Positions 22,108 through 30,299 of a DNA stretch of 35,694 nucleotides are shown here, piece by piece. The stretch spans positions 1 to 35,694 of the forward strand of contig JAAYEG010000043.1 of the NCBI GenBank assembly GCA_012728895.1. The letters are read 5' to 3'. Every line of letters begins with the position of its first letter. The stretch's first letter is position 1. This DNA comes from Methanospirillum sp. GTDB taxonomy: Archaea; Halobacteriota; Methanomicrobia; Methanomicrobiales; Methanospirillaceae. Under the pieces are notes generated by a model, which saw only the letters and a program-made list of their open reading frames with translations, was not told the origin of the DNA and made no database searches. The position numbers were made by a program, and so were the translations under genes.

Positions 22108-23453
22108 GCGCCCCCCTCGACAGGGAACCCGGCGTTCTTCCAGGCCAGGAAGCCGCCCAGCACGTTAGCGACGTTTCCGAAACCCCTCGACTCGAGCAGG
22201 CTTGCAGCCAGGCTGCCCTTGTATCCGACATCGCAGTGAACAGCGACCGGCCGATCTCGGGGAATCTCATCCGAGCGGGCGGCGAGTTCCCCGGCATAGA
22301 CTTGGAGAGAGCCCGGGATCGCCCCCTGATCCTGCCTGTGATTCCCGTCCCGGACGTCGACGATCGTGACCTCGTCCTGCCGCACCCGGAGTTCATGGAC
22401 TGACCAGGCCCCGACAGCCGCGATCGGCTTCCCCGTCCTGCTCCAGGAGGCGAACCCACCCGCAAGGTACCCGGCAAGGTTGTCGTACCCGAGCCGGACG
22501 AAGTGGGTCGCAGCACCGGCCAGATCCTGGTTGAAGTCGTCGACGAGCGCGATGGGCCGATCGTAATCGAGAACCCACCCGATGAAGGCCGCGAGCCCGT
22601 CGCGCCAGATGCTGAGGCTCCCCGGAACGTGGCCGGCGGCGAACGAGGTCGGTGACCTGATGTCGACGACCTGCATGCCGGCGAGAGCCGCAGGTGCGAG
22701 CGGAACGAGCAACTGCCTGTCCGGCGGGGCGGAGGGCCCCGAGAGGTTCAGCATCTCCATCCTCCGGAAGTACGGCGGCCGATACGTGATCTCAGCAGCC
22801 TTCCTGGCGATGAAGGTATCACGGTCCAGCGCGAGATACGGGTTGCTGGAACGCTCGTAACCGACGGTGGAGAATGGCAGGTCTCGGATCCCGACCCCGC
22901 AGACCGACCCGGCACCATGGGCAGGGCAGACGGTTGTCCCGTCGGGGAGAGCCATGATCTCTTCGTGGAGCGAAGAGAAGAGGGTGTCCGCGTTCGCCCT
23001 GAGGTCGTCGCTCATCAGGTCAACCCGGCCGACAGACCCTGTCATGAGCGCGTCCCCGGTGAAGACGGCAAAGGGTCGTTCCGGATCCGCTCGTTCGCGG
23101 AGCACGAACGAGAGCGACTCGACCGTATGCCCCGGCGTCTCCAGGGCCTCGAGCTCCAGTGGCCCCACCCTGACCCGGTCGCCGCCGTGCATTGGCGTGC
23201 CGTAGGCGAAGTCGATCCCGGTCCCGTGGTGAACCGTAGCCCCGGTTCTCCGGGAAAGCTCAGCCGACCCGACCAGGTAATCCTCGTGTCGGTGCGTATC
23301 CAGAATATGGGTGATCGCGGCCCCGCGCGCAGTTGCCCGCCTGATATAGACGCTGCAGTCCCGTCGGGGATCTATCACGGCCGCCGCACCGTCACCCCCA
23401 ACAAGGTATGACTGGTGAGCCAGCCCCTCCGATCTGATCGTCTCGAAGAACAT
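22104..23453 (-). CDS. Metallo-beta-lactamase fold protein with two rhodanese domains
   Basis: A 449-residue cytosolic protein. Residues 1-235 form an MBL domain of the persulfide-dioxygenase/glyoxalase-II-like group: THRHED gives His54, His56 and Asp58, followed by His109 in ETPGHTVESL, Asp134 in FTGDALM and His179 in CPAHGAG. The family's second His after Asp58 is Tyr59. Residues 262-345 are a rhodanese domain whose active loop reads VDDFNQD, with no Cys, so it is inactive. Residues 362-447 are a second rhodanese domain with HCDVGYKGS, Cys407 as the sulfur carrier. Sulfane-sulfur handling is likely. ATG 23453 is favoured over GTG 23477 by GGGGCAGGAG 7 nt upstream. It heads the operon with CARDB and ABC genes. 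Confidence 0.9.
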   Translation of the reverse strand: MFFETIRSEGLAHQSYLVGGDGAAAVIDPRRDCSVYIRRATARGAAITHILDTHRHEDYLVGSAELSRRTGATVHHGTGIDFAYGTPMHGGDRVRVGPLELEALETPGHTVESLSFVLRERADPERPFAVFTGDALMTGSVGRVDLMSDDLRANADTLFSSLHEEIMALPDGTTVCPAHGAGSVCGVGIRDLPFSTVGYERSSNPYLALDRDTFIARKAAEITYRPPYFRRMEMLNLSGPSAPPDRQLLVPLAPAALAGMQVVDIRSPTSFAAGHVPGSLSIWRDGLAAFIGWVLDYDRPIALVDDFNQDLAGAATHFVRLGYDNLAGYLAGGFASWSRTGKPIAAVGAWSVHELRVRQDEVTIVDVRDGNHRQDQGAIPGSLQVYAGELAARSDEIPRDRPVAVHCDVGYKGSLAASLLESRGFGNVANVLGGFLAWKNAGFPVEGGA

Positions 23454-23495
23454 ACGGATACTCCTGCCCCGGTCCACGCAGGTGCCCAGTTATCA

Positions 23496-23514
23496 TCGAG
23501 GATTCAATCCCCGA
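23496..23514. promoter_or_regulatory. Imperfect 19-bp palindrome, candidate operator of the MBL-rhodanese/ABC operon
   Basis: TCGAGGATT, a central C, then AATCCCCGA: arms of nine bases pair with one mismatch. It lies between the TATA-like box (23515-23523) and the start codon at 23453, about where the transcription start is expected, a place where a bound repressor would block initiation. Confidence 0.5.
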
Positions 23515-23523
23515 GAAAATAAA
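23515..23523 (-). promoter_or_regulatory. TATA-like box for the MBL-rhodanese/ABC operon
   Basis: On the minus strand this reads TTTATTTTC, the most AT-rich patch ahead of the operon. It predicts initiation near 23490, a leader of about 37 nt, and the ribosome-binding sequence GGGGCAGGAG before ATG 23453. Confidence 0.5.
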
Positions 23524-24885
23524 CCATCCGGCAGGTGACACCACTGACGCGTCTCAGGTATATCTCGCAGAGGCACGTACTTCCGTGCGTGCACTGATCT
23601 CCGTTACGGGTCAAGCCGCTCAATCTGGCCAGTTCCTTGCTGTGGACCGTCCAGATGGGTCTGGCCGGGTGTGATCCCGTTCTACCGGTGAGTAACCCCG
23701 GTGCCGACTGTACTCCGGTGAGAAAGAGGCGGCTGGACACGCATCTCGGTCCTCGAAACGACCCCCGGGATTCGAGAGACCTGCTCGTGGCCCACCTTCG
23801 TTCTGTCCCGTCCGGGGACTCCTTCGCCCTGCCCCCAGGCGGATCGTCGGTCACCGATGCGGGATCGGATATGGCCGACGAGCCTCTTGCCCCTCCGCTC
23901 CCTGGCCGCACAGCGATACTGGAGACTGGCGGTAATACTGACGAGCAGACCCGCGAGCTGATCGCTGCCATGTCTCGGGCCGGGTACCGGGCATGGAACG
24001 GGAGCGGGGCGACAGGATCCTGGAACACACGACCGTGCCGGAGGCTGCGCTGGCGACGACGAGAGATGCTGACACCCCTGCCCGGGCCGCTTCGCAGAGG
24101 GCCGGGGAAGCTTCCGGAATGTGTGCCCGGCAATGAATGACGACCGGGGAGACCTTCACGGTGAGGCGGGCCCGGTTCACCCGGGTTAGTGTCACGATCG
24201 GGTCCGCGTCCCACGGCAGCGATCCTCTCGATCTAGAACGGGAATGAGGCGAATCCGGGCTGTTCACTTCTTTATGGCACGGGGATGTCGGTGGTTGAGC
24301 CATCGCGCGACGGGCCTGTGTGGAGGGGAAGACGTAAGCCCGGTTCCAACACGAGGCGGTGAAGACGGTTGACCATGCTTTCCGTTCTTCGCTGATCCGA
24401 TATATCCGGGCAGAATCCCGCTATCATCCGCCAGATGATCGCCGCGATGCCCGGCGAGAGTCCGGACGAGGGGTCTCCCATCCGTTATGCCCATCCTTCG
24501 GGGACGGTCCGCCGGCCCACGCCAGTCACTCTCGGGTCTCTCCCGGGCATATCTGTGAATGGAGAGCCCCGCAGAGACGATATGGTGCCATACGAGCCTG
24601 TTAGGCCGGGATCCACACTCCGTCTCTCCGATGACTCGAGCATCTGAGGGGACCCACACATCCAGGCCCTTGCGGAGTCCATGCCCCGGATCTCGCTATA
24701 CCGTGTCCTGCCAGGACTGGTTGGACCCCGGATCCGGGAGAACCGGTCCCCCCCCCGAGCCCCCTGAAGAGGTCGATTCCGGGCTGAGATGCACAGGCAT
24801 GCCCGGTCCACGTCCACCGGGACGACCGGTCAGGACAACGCCGCGGGATCGGCTTAATAGCCTCTCCGCACGCACCGATCTGAGT
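23524..24885. other. Gene-poor stretch of 1.36 kb with scattered AT-rich patches
   Basis: No frame on either strand has protein-like composition. Patches that could be TATA boxes occur at about 24268-24278 (TCTTTATGG) and 24408-24416 (GATATATCC, containing the 8-bp palindrome GATATATC). The patch TTAATA at 24854-24859 serves the next gene. I find no tRNA, RNase P or SRP RNA signature, though a small RNA cannot be excluded. No repeats or transposase remnants are seen. Confidence 0.4.
24854..24859 (+). promoter_or_regulatory. TATA-like box for mptD
   Basis: TTAATA in GGCTTAATAGCC lies 27-32 nt before ATG 24886 and nothing like a ribosome-binding sequence sits between, so a leaderless transcript is likely. 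Confidence 0.4.
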
Positions 24886-25242
24886 ATGACGTCGGACAGT
24901 GAGCAGGCGATCTTCGAAGCCGGGATCAAGCTCGGTGCTCTCTACCACCAGTGGGTCGGCACCCCGATCTCGCCCCAGATCGCCGAGGTTATTGAAGAGG
25001 CGATCGAGCAGGCGGTCGGTCTCCAGCCATTCGTTGAGGAGATCACGGTCCGACTCGATACCCGGAAGATGCGCCCAAACGAGTTCGGGTACAGCGAGCT
25101 GACGGGGCTCATGTTCGAGGTCGAACTCGAGACGCGGTGCAACGGCGCCTCCTGCCGGGCACGCCTGGCGCCCTCCGGCGACTACCCCCTGATGACGATC
25201 CTCTCCTTACATGATACCCAGACGGTTTCCGATCACGGATGA
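24886..25242 (+). CDS. mptD: Dihydroneopterin aldolase (archaeal MptD, DUF381)
   Basis: A 118-residue enzyme that cleaves 7,8-dihydroneopterin to 6-hydroxymethyl-dihydropterin and glycolaldehyde in methanopterin synthesis. It matches the archaeal MptD pattern, unrelated to bacterial FolB: EQAIFEAGIKLGALYHQWVG at residues 6-25, a middle segment PQIAEVIEEAIEQAVG, and FGYSELTGLMFEVELET. The C-terminal 32 nt overlap the TatD-like gene in another frame. ATG 24886 is chosen because it precedes the conserved helix and sits at leaderless distance from TTAATA; the longer frame upstream is non-native in composition. Confidence 0.88.
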   Translation: MTSDSEQAIFEAGIKLGALYHQWVGTPISPQIAEVIEEAIEQAVGLQPFVEEITVRLDTRKMRPNEFGYSELTGLMFEVELETRCNGASCRARLAPSGDYPLMTILSLHDTQTVSDHG

Positions 25243-26038
25243 TCACATCCACATCGACCCCGTGAACGGGCGGGGGATCGAAGCTGCCAAAGACTTTCTC
25301 AGGGCCGGGGGAACCCACCTCTTCCTGGTCTCGAAGCCTTCCTGGTCGTTCGACGTCTACCCGGAATCGGGAGAGGACTACCGGGCTGTGTATGACGGGA
25401 CGCTCGAGGTTGCGAGACGGGTGCGGGAGCTCGGGCTCACCGTCTTCCCCGTGCTCGGCGTCCACCCTGCCGAGATAACGGTCTTCTCCGACCGGCGCGC
25501 GCCTGCCGAGTCGGCACGGGTGATGGCAGAGGGGCTCGACCTCGCGGCCGAGTACGTCCGCGAAGGACGAGCGGTCGCGCTCAAGAGCGGCCGGCCCCAC
25601 TACGACGCGGGGGAGGAGATCCTCGCCCTCTCGAACCGGGTGCTCGCACGGGCTCTCGAGCTCGGGGCGCGGGAGGGGTGTGCGGTCCAGCTCCACGCGG
25701 AGAGTGGGCCGTGCGATGACGTGGTCGACATGGCCCGCGTGGCCGGCATTGAGCCGTCCCGCGTGGTCAAGCACTTCGCCGATCCCGAGACCCTGCTCGT
25801 CCCCTCTCTGATCGCGCGGCACGGGACAATCCCGGAGATCGCCGCATCCCGCCGCCCCTTCATGCTCGAGTCTGACTATATCGACGAGCGCGACCGACCG
25901 GGATCCGTTATTGGCCCGAAATCCGTCCCTCGATTCTCACACCGCCTGCTCGCCTCGGGCGCTATCGACGAGGAGGCGCTCGCCAGATGTCACGTGGAGA
26001 CGCCGTCGAACGTGTACGGCGTCGAGATATCGCTCTGA
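25211..26038 (+). CDS. TatD-like metal-dependent hydrolase (archaeal COG1099 type)
   Basis: A 275-residue TIM-barrel hydrolase. Metal-binding marks are DDHIHIDP near residue 10-17, GVHPAEI (about 87-93), LKSGRPHYD, QLHAESG (about 160-166), KHFADPE and ESDYIDERDRP (about 219-229), in the order of the amidohydrolase superfamily. Archaeal COG1099 proteins are TatD-related with unknown substrate; bacterial TatD is a 3'-5' exonuclease. It overlaps the mptD end by 32 nt and is followed by a 60-nt gap with its own promoter for the next operon, so it is likely cotranscribed with mptD only. Confidence 0.85.
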   Translation: MIPRRFPITDDHIHIDPVNGRGIEAAKDFLRAGGTHLFLVSKPSWSFDVYPESGEDYRAVYDGTLEVARRVRELGLTVFPVLGVHPAEITVFSDRRAPAESARVMAEGLDLAAEYVREGRAVALKSGRPHYDAGEEILALSNRVLARALELGAREGCAVQLHAESGPCDDVVDMARVAGIEPSRVVKHFADPETLLVPSLIARHGTIPEIAASRRPFMLESDYIDERDRPGSVIGPKSVPRFSHRLLASGAIDEEALARCHVETPSNVYGVEISL

Positions 26039-26063
26039 TCCCGATAGGGGGCCTTCACGAGCA

Positions 26064-26073
26064 CTTATTTTTA
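26064..26073 (+). promoter_or_regulatory. TATA-like box for the DUF424-nmd3 cluster
   Basis: CTTATTTTTA ends 25 nt before ATG 26099 and stands out in GC-rich surroundings, marking the start of the long cluster running to 32725. The distance suits a leaderless or near-leaderless message. Confidence 0.55.
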
Positions 26074-26098
26074 CGCGCGGGCTCAACTGTATCACAGC

Positions 26099-26392
26099 AT
26101 GTTCATGAAGGTGCACCGGGTCCCGGGTGAGGGCGACGTGGTCGCAGTCTGCGACCGCGAGCTCCTCAACCAGGTTCTCCGGCACGGCGACGTAGAGGTG
26201 CCGATCTCGGATCGGTTCTATGGAGACCGGCCGGCGACAGATGACGAGGTCCGAGGCGCCCTCAGGGGAGCCTCGAGCATCAACCTCTTCGGGCAGCGGA
26301 CGGTCGAGCTGGCGACGGAGATGGGGCTCGTGGAGGAGGCCGCCTGCCTTCTGATCGGAGGCGTTCCCCACGCCCAGGTCTATTTCATCTGA
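26099..26392 (+). CDS. DUF424 protein
   Basis: A 97-residue protein matching the archaeal DUF424 family: KVHRVPGEGDVVAVCDRELL at the N-terminus, then the VEVPISDRFYGDRPATDDEV segment, and a C-terminal half with NLFGQRTVELATEMGLVEEA. Function is unknown; in archaea it often lies beside nmd3, as here (next start 1 nt after this stop), which hints at a part in ribosome or translation quality control. ATG 26099 and ATG 26105 are both possible starts. Confidence 0.88.
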   Translation: MFMKVHRVPGEGDVVAVCDRELLNQVLRHGDVEVPISDRFYGDRPATDDEVRGALRGASSINLFGQRTVELATEMGLVEEAACLLIGGVPHAQVYFI

Positions 26393-26393
26393 C

Positions 26394-27440
26394 ATGGATA
26401 TCAGGGAGACCTTCTGCCCGCGGTGCGGCGGACCAGCGGGCGATGGTTCCGACGGCCTGTGCGGGAGATGCCGGCTCGCCGAGACGCGGTGGCTCGAGTG
26501 CGAGACCCGCGCAGTCCATACCTACTGCCCGAGCTGCGGCGCGTGGAGGTCCGGCCGGGTCTGGACGGATTCGGACAGGGGACGGGACGAGGTCGGCCCG
26601 GGACTCGCGCTCTCGGCGCTCCGCCTCCACCCCGAGGTTCGCCTCCCCAGGTTCGAGGTCTCGATTCGCGAACTCTCAACCAACCGGTCCACTGCCAACA
26701 TCAAGGTCTGGGGCACCCTCTATGGGGAACAGGTCAGCGGAGACTGCCGTGTCGAGCTGGTCTGGCAGAAAGAGCAGTGCGACCGCTGTAACCGCATCGC
26801 CGGGTCGTACTTCGAGGGGTACGTCCAGATCCGCGCGAGTGGCAGGGCGCTCACCAGCCGCGAGCTCCAGTCCGCCGCCCGGATCGCGCACGAGACCGAA
26901 TGCGCGTCGCAGGCAGAGGGCGACCGGCTCAGCTACGTCTCCGACCTGAGAGAGACGCGGGAAGGGCTCGACATCGTGATCGGGTCGCAGGCGATCGGGC
27001 TTTCGATCGCTCAGGCGGTCGCGCAGCAGCTGGGTGGACGGGTTTCCACCCATCCGAAACTGGTCGGCGAGAAGGCGGGACGATCCCTCTATCGGGTCAC
27101 GTATCTCGTCAGGCTCCACCAGTTCGTTCGCGACGACGTGATCGCGGTCGGCAGCGCGGACCTGATGATCGCCTCGTCCGAGGGCGACCATGTACGGGCG
27201 GTCGACCTATCAACAGGCAAGTCAAGGACTGTCCGGGACGAGGTGCCGAAGAGACTGATCGGGCATGGCTCGGACGCTGTAGAGGCGCTCGTGGCGTACC
27301 TCGACGGCGGAGTGATGGGGATGATCGACCCCGAGTCGAGCCGCTCGATCGAGGTGCCGCACCCGCCCTGGCTGAAGATAGCGGCTGGGGATCGAGTGAG
27401 GGTCCTCCGCGACCGGGACCGGCTGGTCGTCCTGGGGTGA
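26394..27440 (+). CDS. nmd3: Nmd3 family ribosome-export/assembly factor
   Basis: A 348-residue archaeal Nmd3 homologue. The N-terminus carries zinc-binding pairs: FCPRCGG, LCGRCRL, TYCPSCGAW and, further on, EQCDRCNRI, as in eukaryotic NMD3. The middle part (ELQSAARIAHETECASQAEG and on) and the C-terminal beta domain (YLVRLHQFVRDDVIAVGSAD) follow the family. In eukaryotes NMD3 joins the 60S subunit; in archaea it is thought to act on the large subunit. Its ATG follows the DUF424 stop by one nucleotide; its stop TGA overlaps an in-frame GTG of the next gene. Confidence 0.9.
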   Translation: MDIRETFCPRCGGPAGDGSDGLCGRCRLAETRWLECETRAVHTYCPSCGAWRSGRVWTDSDRGRDEVGPGLALSALRLHPEVRLPRFEVSIRELSTNRSTANIKVWGTLYGEQVSGDCRVELVWQKEQCDRCNRIAGSYFEGYVQIRASGRALTSRELQSAARIAHETECASQAEGDRLSYVSDLRETREGLDIVIGSQAIGLSIAQAVAQQLGGRVSTHPKLVGEKAGRSLYRVTYLVRLHQFVRDDVIAVGSADLMIASSEGDHVRAVDLSTGKSRTVRDEVPKRLIGHGSDAVEALVAYLDGGVMGMIDPESSRSIEVPHPPWLKIAAGDRVRVLRDRDRLVVLG

Positions 27441-27445
27441 GGCAC

Positions 27446-28327
27446 GTGCTGACCAGGCGGTGTCCGGTCGAGTCCCTCGCGGCGTGCGCCGGTGAGGACT
27501 GGGTCGATCCTTCGCGTCGTCCCTTCGTAGAGGGCGACACGGCCTGGATTCCGGTCCGTGACGGATACGAATTTGACGAGGTTCTCCCCGCACGCACCCG
27601 CCGGGACGGAAGAGGATACCAGCGTCTCGGCGATCTGGTGCTCTTCCACGGGCCCGAGCCGGACGCCGCGTCAATCCGCGAGGCGGTCGCCCGATGCTCC
27701 CCGCGCGGAGTCCTCTGGATTCGGGGACACGCGGGCGCCGAGCGGCTGCCCGAAGTCAACGTGATCGCCGGGGAGGGCGGCGAGACTGTCTGTCGCGAGG
27801 ACGGCCTCGCATACCGGCTCGATCCCGAGCGGGTGATGTTCTCCCAGGGGAACCGGAACGAGAAGCGCCGGCTCGCCGCCCTCGTCCGGCCCGGTGAGCG
27901 GCTCGGCGACCTCTTCGCCGGGATCGGTTATTTTTCCCTTCCGGCCGCCCGCGCTGGTGCACACATCCACGCGATGGAGCTGAACCCGACGGCGTTCGCG
28001 TTCCTGGAAAAGAACATCGCCTTGAATGGGCTCGCGGACCGGGTAAATGCCTCGTACGGCGACTGCCGTGACCTACTCTCGGGGACATACGACCGGCTCG
28101 TGCTCGGTCATTTCGACTCGCCAGCCTTCCTCGAGGTCGCCCTCGCCCACGTCAGGGCGGGGACCGTGATTCACCTGCACGCGCTCGAGCGGACTCCAGG
28201 AGAGCTCTCCCCCTCCCTCGATGCGACGGTGACCAGCTGCGGTTACGCGATAGCCTCATCGGTCCGGCGGGTCAAGAAGTACGCGCCCGGCCGGAGCCAT
28301 ACTGTCCACGACCTGGTGATCCAATGA
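27446..28327 (+). CDS. taw2: Trm5/Tyw2-family tRNA enzyme, Taw2-like
   Basis: A 293-residue class I SAM-fold enzyme. LGDLFAGIGYFSLPAA carries the SAM-binding glycines, AMELNPTAFAFLEKNIALNG the acidic residue, then YGDCRDLL. The next motif reads YDRLVLGHFDSPAFL: Trm5 has an Asn-Pro pair at the Gly position, whereas Tyw2/Taw2 have Gly there, so a 3-amino-3-carboxypropyl transferase making wyosine-type bases at tRNA-Phe position 37 is favoured. FSQGNRNEKRRLA precedes the Rossmann part, as in the family. GTG 27446 or GTG 27437 (overlapping the nmd3 stop) can start it. Its stop overlaps coaBC by ATGA. Confidence 0.8.
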   Translation: MLTRRCPVESLAACAGEDWVDPSRRPFVEGDTAWIPVRDGYEFDEVLPARTRRDGRGYQRLGDLVLFHGPEPDAASIREAVARCSPRGVLWIRGHAGAERLPEVNVIAGEGGETVCREDGLAYRLDPERVMFSQGNRNEKRRLAALVRPGERLGDLFAGIGYFSLPAARAGAHIHAMELNPTAFAFLEKNIALNGLADRVNASYGDCRDLLSGTYDRLVLGHFDSPAFLEVALAHVRAGTVIHLHALERTPGELSPSLDATVTSCGYAIASSVRRVKKYAPGRSHTVHDLVIQ

Positions 28328-29460
28328 CCCATACCACTCTTGAAGGAAAAGAGATCGTGCTGGCCGTCACCGGTTCCATAGCGGCCGTTGAGACGGTGAA
28401 GCTCGCTCACGAACTCCGCCGCCGCGGGGCCGGTGTCCAGGCTGTCATGTCTGAGGCGGCAGCGCGTATCGTGCACCCCGACGCGCTCACTTACGCGACC
28501 GGCCGGCCAGCGATCACGGCCCTCTCTGGCCTCGTCGAGCACGTCCAATGGTGCGGGATCGGGGGGAAGGCAGATCTGCTCCTGGTCGCGCCCTGCACCG
28601 CGAACACCATAGGCAAGATCGCATGCGGGATCGACGATACCCCGGTCACCACCTTCGCCACGACCGCGCTCGGAAGCGGGAAGCCGGTCGTGGCCGTGCC
28701 CGCCATGCACGAGACGATGTACCATCACAGGACGGTAGCCGAGAACCTGGAGCGGCTGAGCACGCTCGGCGTCACCGTGCTGAAGCCGCGAATCGAGGAG
28801 GGGCGGGCCAAGATCGCCGAGATGGAGGTGATCGTGCTCGAATCCGAGCGGGCGGTGAACGAGAAGCCCCTCACGGGTCGCCGGGTGCTGATCACGAGCG
28901 GCCCCTGCCGCGAGCCGGTCGACGACGTCCGGGTGCTGACGACGCGCTCTACTGGTAAGATGGGCCGGGCGCTCGCGCTCGAAGCATATCGCCGGGGGGC
29001 CGAGGTGACGGTGGTCCACGCCGATATCTTCCCCTGCGTCCGTAACGTGCGGTGTTCTTCGGCTCGAGAACTCCACGATGCGGTCCTTGCGATCGGCGAG
29101 AGAGAGGGGATGGACATCTACGTCTCTGTCGCCGCCATCTCAGACTTCGTGCCTCCCCGGTTCCAGGGCAAGCTCCCGAGCGGAGAGCCCGTCACCCTCA
29201 CGCTCGACCCGCTGCCGAAGGTGATCGACGATGTGATCGCCCGGTACCGACCCCACGCGATCGCATTCAAGCTCGCCAGCGATGCCGATGCACAGGCGCG
29301 CACGCTGCTCGAACGTGGTGCGGCCCTCGTGGTTGCCAACACACCCGAGACGATGGGAGCGGATGGGGGGATGTTCGCCCTCCACTCGGCCAAAGGCATA
29401 CGGATGGTGGAAGGTAGCAAAGAGGAGGTGGCCGCTGCGATATGGTCGAGCGTTCCATAG
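28324..29460 (+). CDS. coaBC: Phosphopantothenoylcysteine synthetase/decarboxylase
   Basis: A 378-residue bifunctional enzyme of coenzyme A synthesis. The N-terminal CoaC flavoprotein domain (about 1-180) begins KEIVLAVTGSIAAVETVKLA and contains VEHVQWCGIGGKADLLLVAP and NTIGKIACGIDDTPVTT, the archaeal version of the active-site helix. The C-terminal CoaB domain (about 185-378) has RRVLITSGPCREPVDDVR, TRSTGKMGRALALEA and VSVAAISDFVP, with the nucleotide and substrate sites intact. It overlaps taw2 by ATGA, and pantoate kinase begins 19 nt before its stop, so CoA genes form one coupled set. Confidence 0.94.
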   Translation: MTHTTLEGKEIVLAVTGSIAAVETVKLAHELRRRGAGVQAVMSEAAARIVHPDALTYATGRPAITALSGLVEHVQWCGIGGKADLLLVAPCTANTIGKIACGIDDTPVTTFATTALGSGKPVVAVPAMHETMYHHRTVAENLERLSTLGVTVLKPRIEEGRAKIAEMEVIVLESERAVNEKPLTGRRVLITSGPCREPVDDVRVLTTRSTGKMGRALALEAYRRGAEVTVVHADIFPCVRNVRCSSARELHDAVLAIGEREGMDIYVSVAAISDFVPPRFQGKLPSGEPVTLTLDPLPKVIDDVIARYRPHAIAFKLASDADAQARTLLERGAALVVANTPETMGADGGMFALHSAKGIRMVEGSKEEVAAAIWSSVP

Positions 29461-30299
29461 CAAGGTCTCCCGGGCACATCTCGGGTTATTTTCGCCGGTG
29501 CGAAGGTCCGGACATAGCGAGCACGGGCTCAGTCGGAGGCGGGATCGTCATCGAGGAGGGGGTGACCGTTGTGGCCGTGCGCGCCCGAACACCATCGGTC
29601 CGGGTTATGGTCACCGCCCCGGGGGGGACGACGATCGTCCCGGGTGGATCTCCTTCGGTCGAATATCTGATGGAACAGCTCGGTGCCCCTGCGGCGCTCA
29701 CGACCCGGTGCTCCCTGCCGATCGGGGCCGGGTTCGGCCTCTCGGCCGCCGCGCTGCTCGGAACAGGTACAGCCCTCTCGGCACTATACGACCTGGGTCT
29801 CTCGCGGGACGAGATCGCAAGGGCCGCCCACGATGCCGAGGTCGTATACAGGACAGGGCTCGGCGACGTCGCCGCCGCCCAGGGCGGAGGAATCGCAATC
29901 AGGAGGGGGGCCGGCGTAAGAGCAAGGATCCTGCGTTTTCCGTCCGATATGCCTGTCTTCGCGGTCTCTTTCGGCCCCATCTCCACCCCGACGGTGTTGG
30001 ACTCCCCGGATACGATGGCCCGAGTTCGTGCAGCTTTTCCCGCGTCGGAGCCAGAGGGGCTAGAGCCGCTCCTCCAGGCATCCCGGGAGTTTGCCGAGCG
30101 GAGCGGGCTGGTGACCGAGCGTGTCCGGGCCGTCTTGGCGTCATGTGACGACGCAGGTGTCCCGGCCTCAATGACCATGCTCGGGGAAGGGGTCTTTGCC
30201 ATCGGGCCCGGAGCACGGCATGCCCTCTGCCGGTTCGGGCAGATCCACCAACTGACGGTCGCCCGCGAGGGCTTCCGTCTCCTGGAGGTGAGGCCGTGA
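29442..30299 (+). CDS. pok: Pantoate kinase (GHMP family)
   Basis: A 285-residue ATP-dependent kinase that phosphorylates pantoate, the archaeal replacement for bacterial pantothenate kinase chemistry. GHMP marks: SPGHISGYF near the N-terminus, SLPIGAGFGLSAAALLGTGT (about 89-108) as the ATP-binding Gly/Ala/Ser loop, and GLGDVAAAQGGGIAIR. The C-terminal part has MTMLGEGVFAIG, typical of the third GHMP motif. It overlaps coaBC and its stop overlaps the GTG start of the next gene, which encodes the following enzyme in the pathway. Confidence 0.9.
   Translation: MVERSIARSPGHISGYFRRCEGPDIASTGSVGGGIVIEEGVTVVAVRARTPSVRVMVTAPGGTTIVPGGSPSVEYLMEQLGAPAALTTRCSLPIGAGFGLSAAALLGTGTALSALYDLGLSRDEIARAAHDAEVVYRTGLGDVAAAQGGGIAIRRGAGVRARILRFPSDMPVFAVSFGPISTPTVLDSPDTMARVRAAFPASEPEGLEPLLQASREFAERSGLVTERVRAVLASCDDAGVPASMTMLGEGVFAIGPGARHALCRFGQIHQLTVAREGFRLLEVRP

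Noticed and set aside
23498-23512. GGATTCAATCC as a tRNA T-loop
   Set aside because: No cloverleaf fits around it. It is better explained as part of a 19-bp palindrome in a promoter.
23637-24140. 167-codon plus-strand frame in the gene-poor block
   Set aside because: No hydrophobic pattern, no ribosome-binding sequence, no family resemblance; composition is that of chance frames at this GC content.
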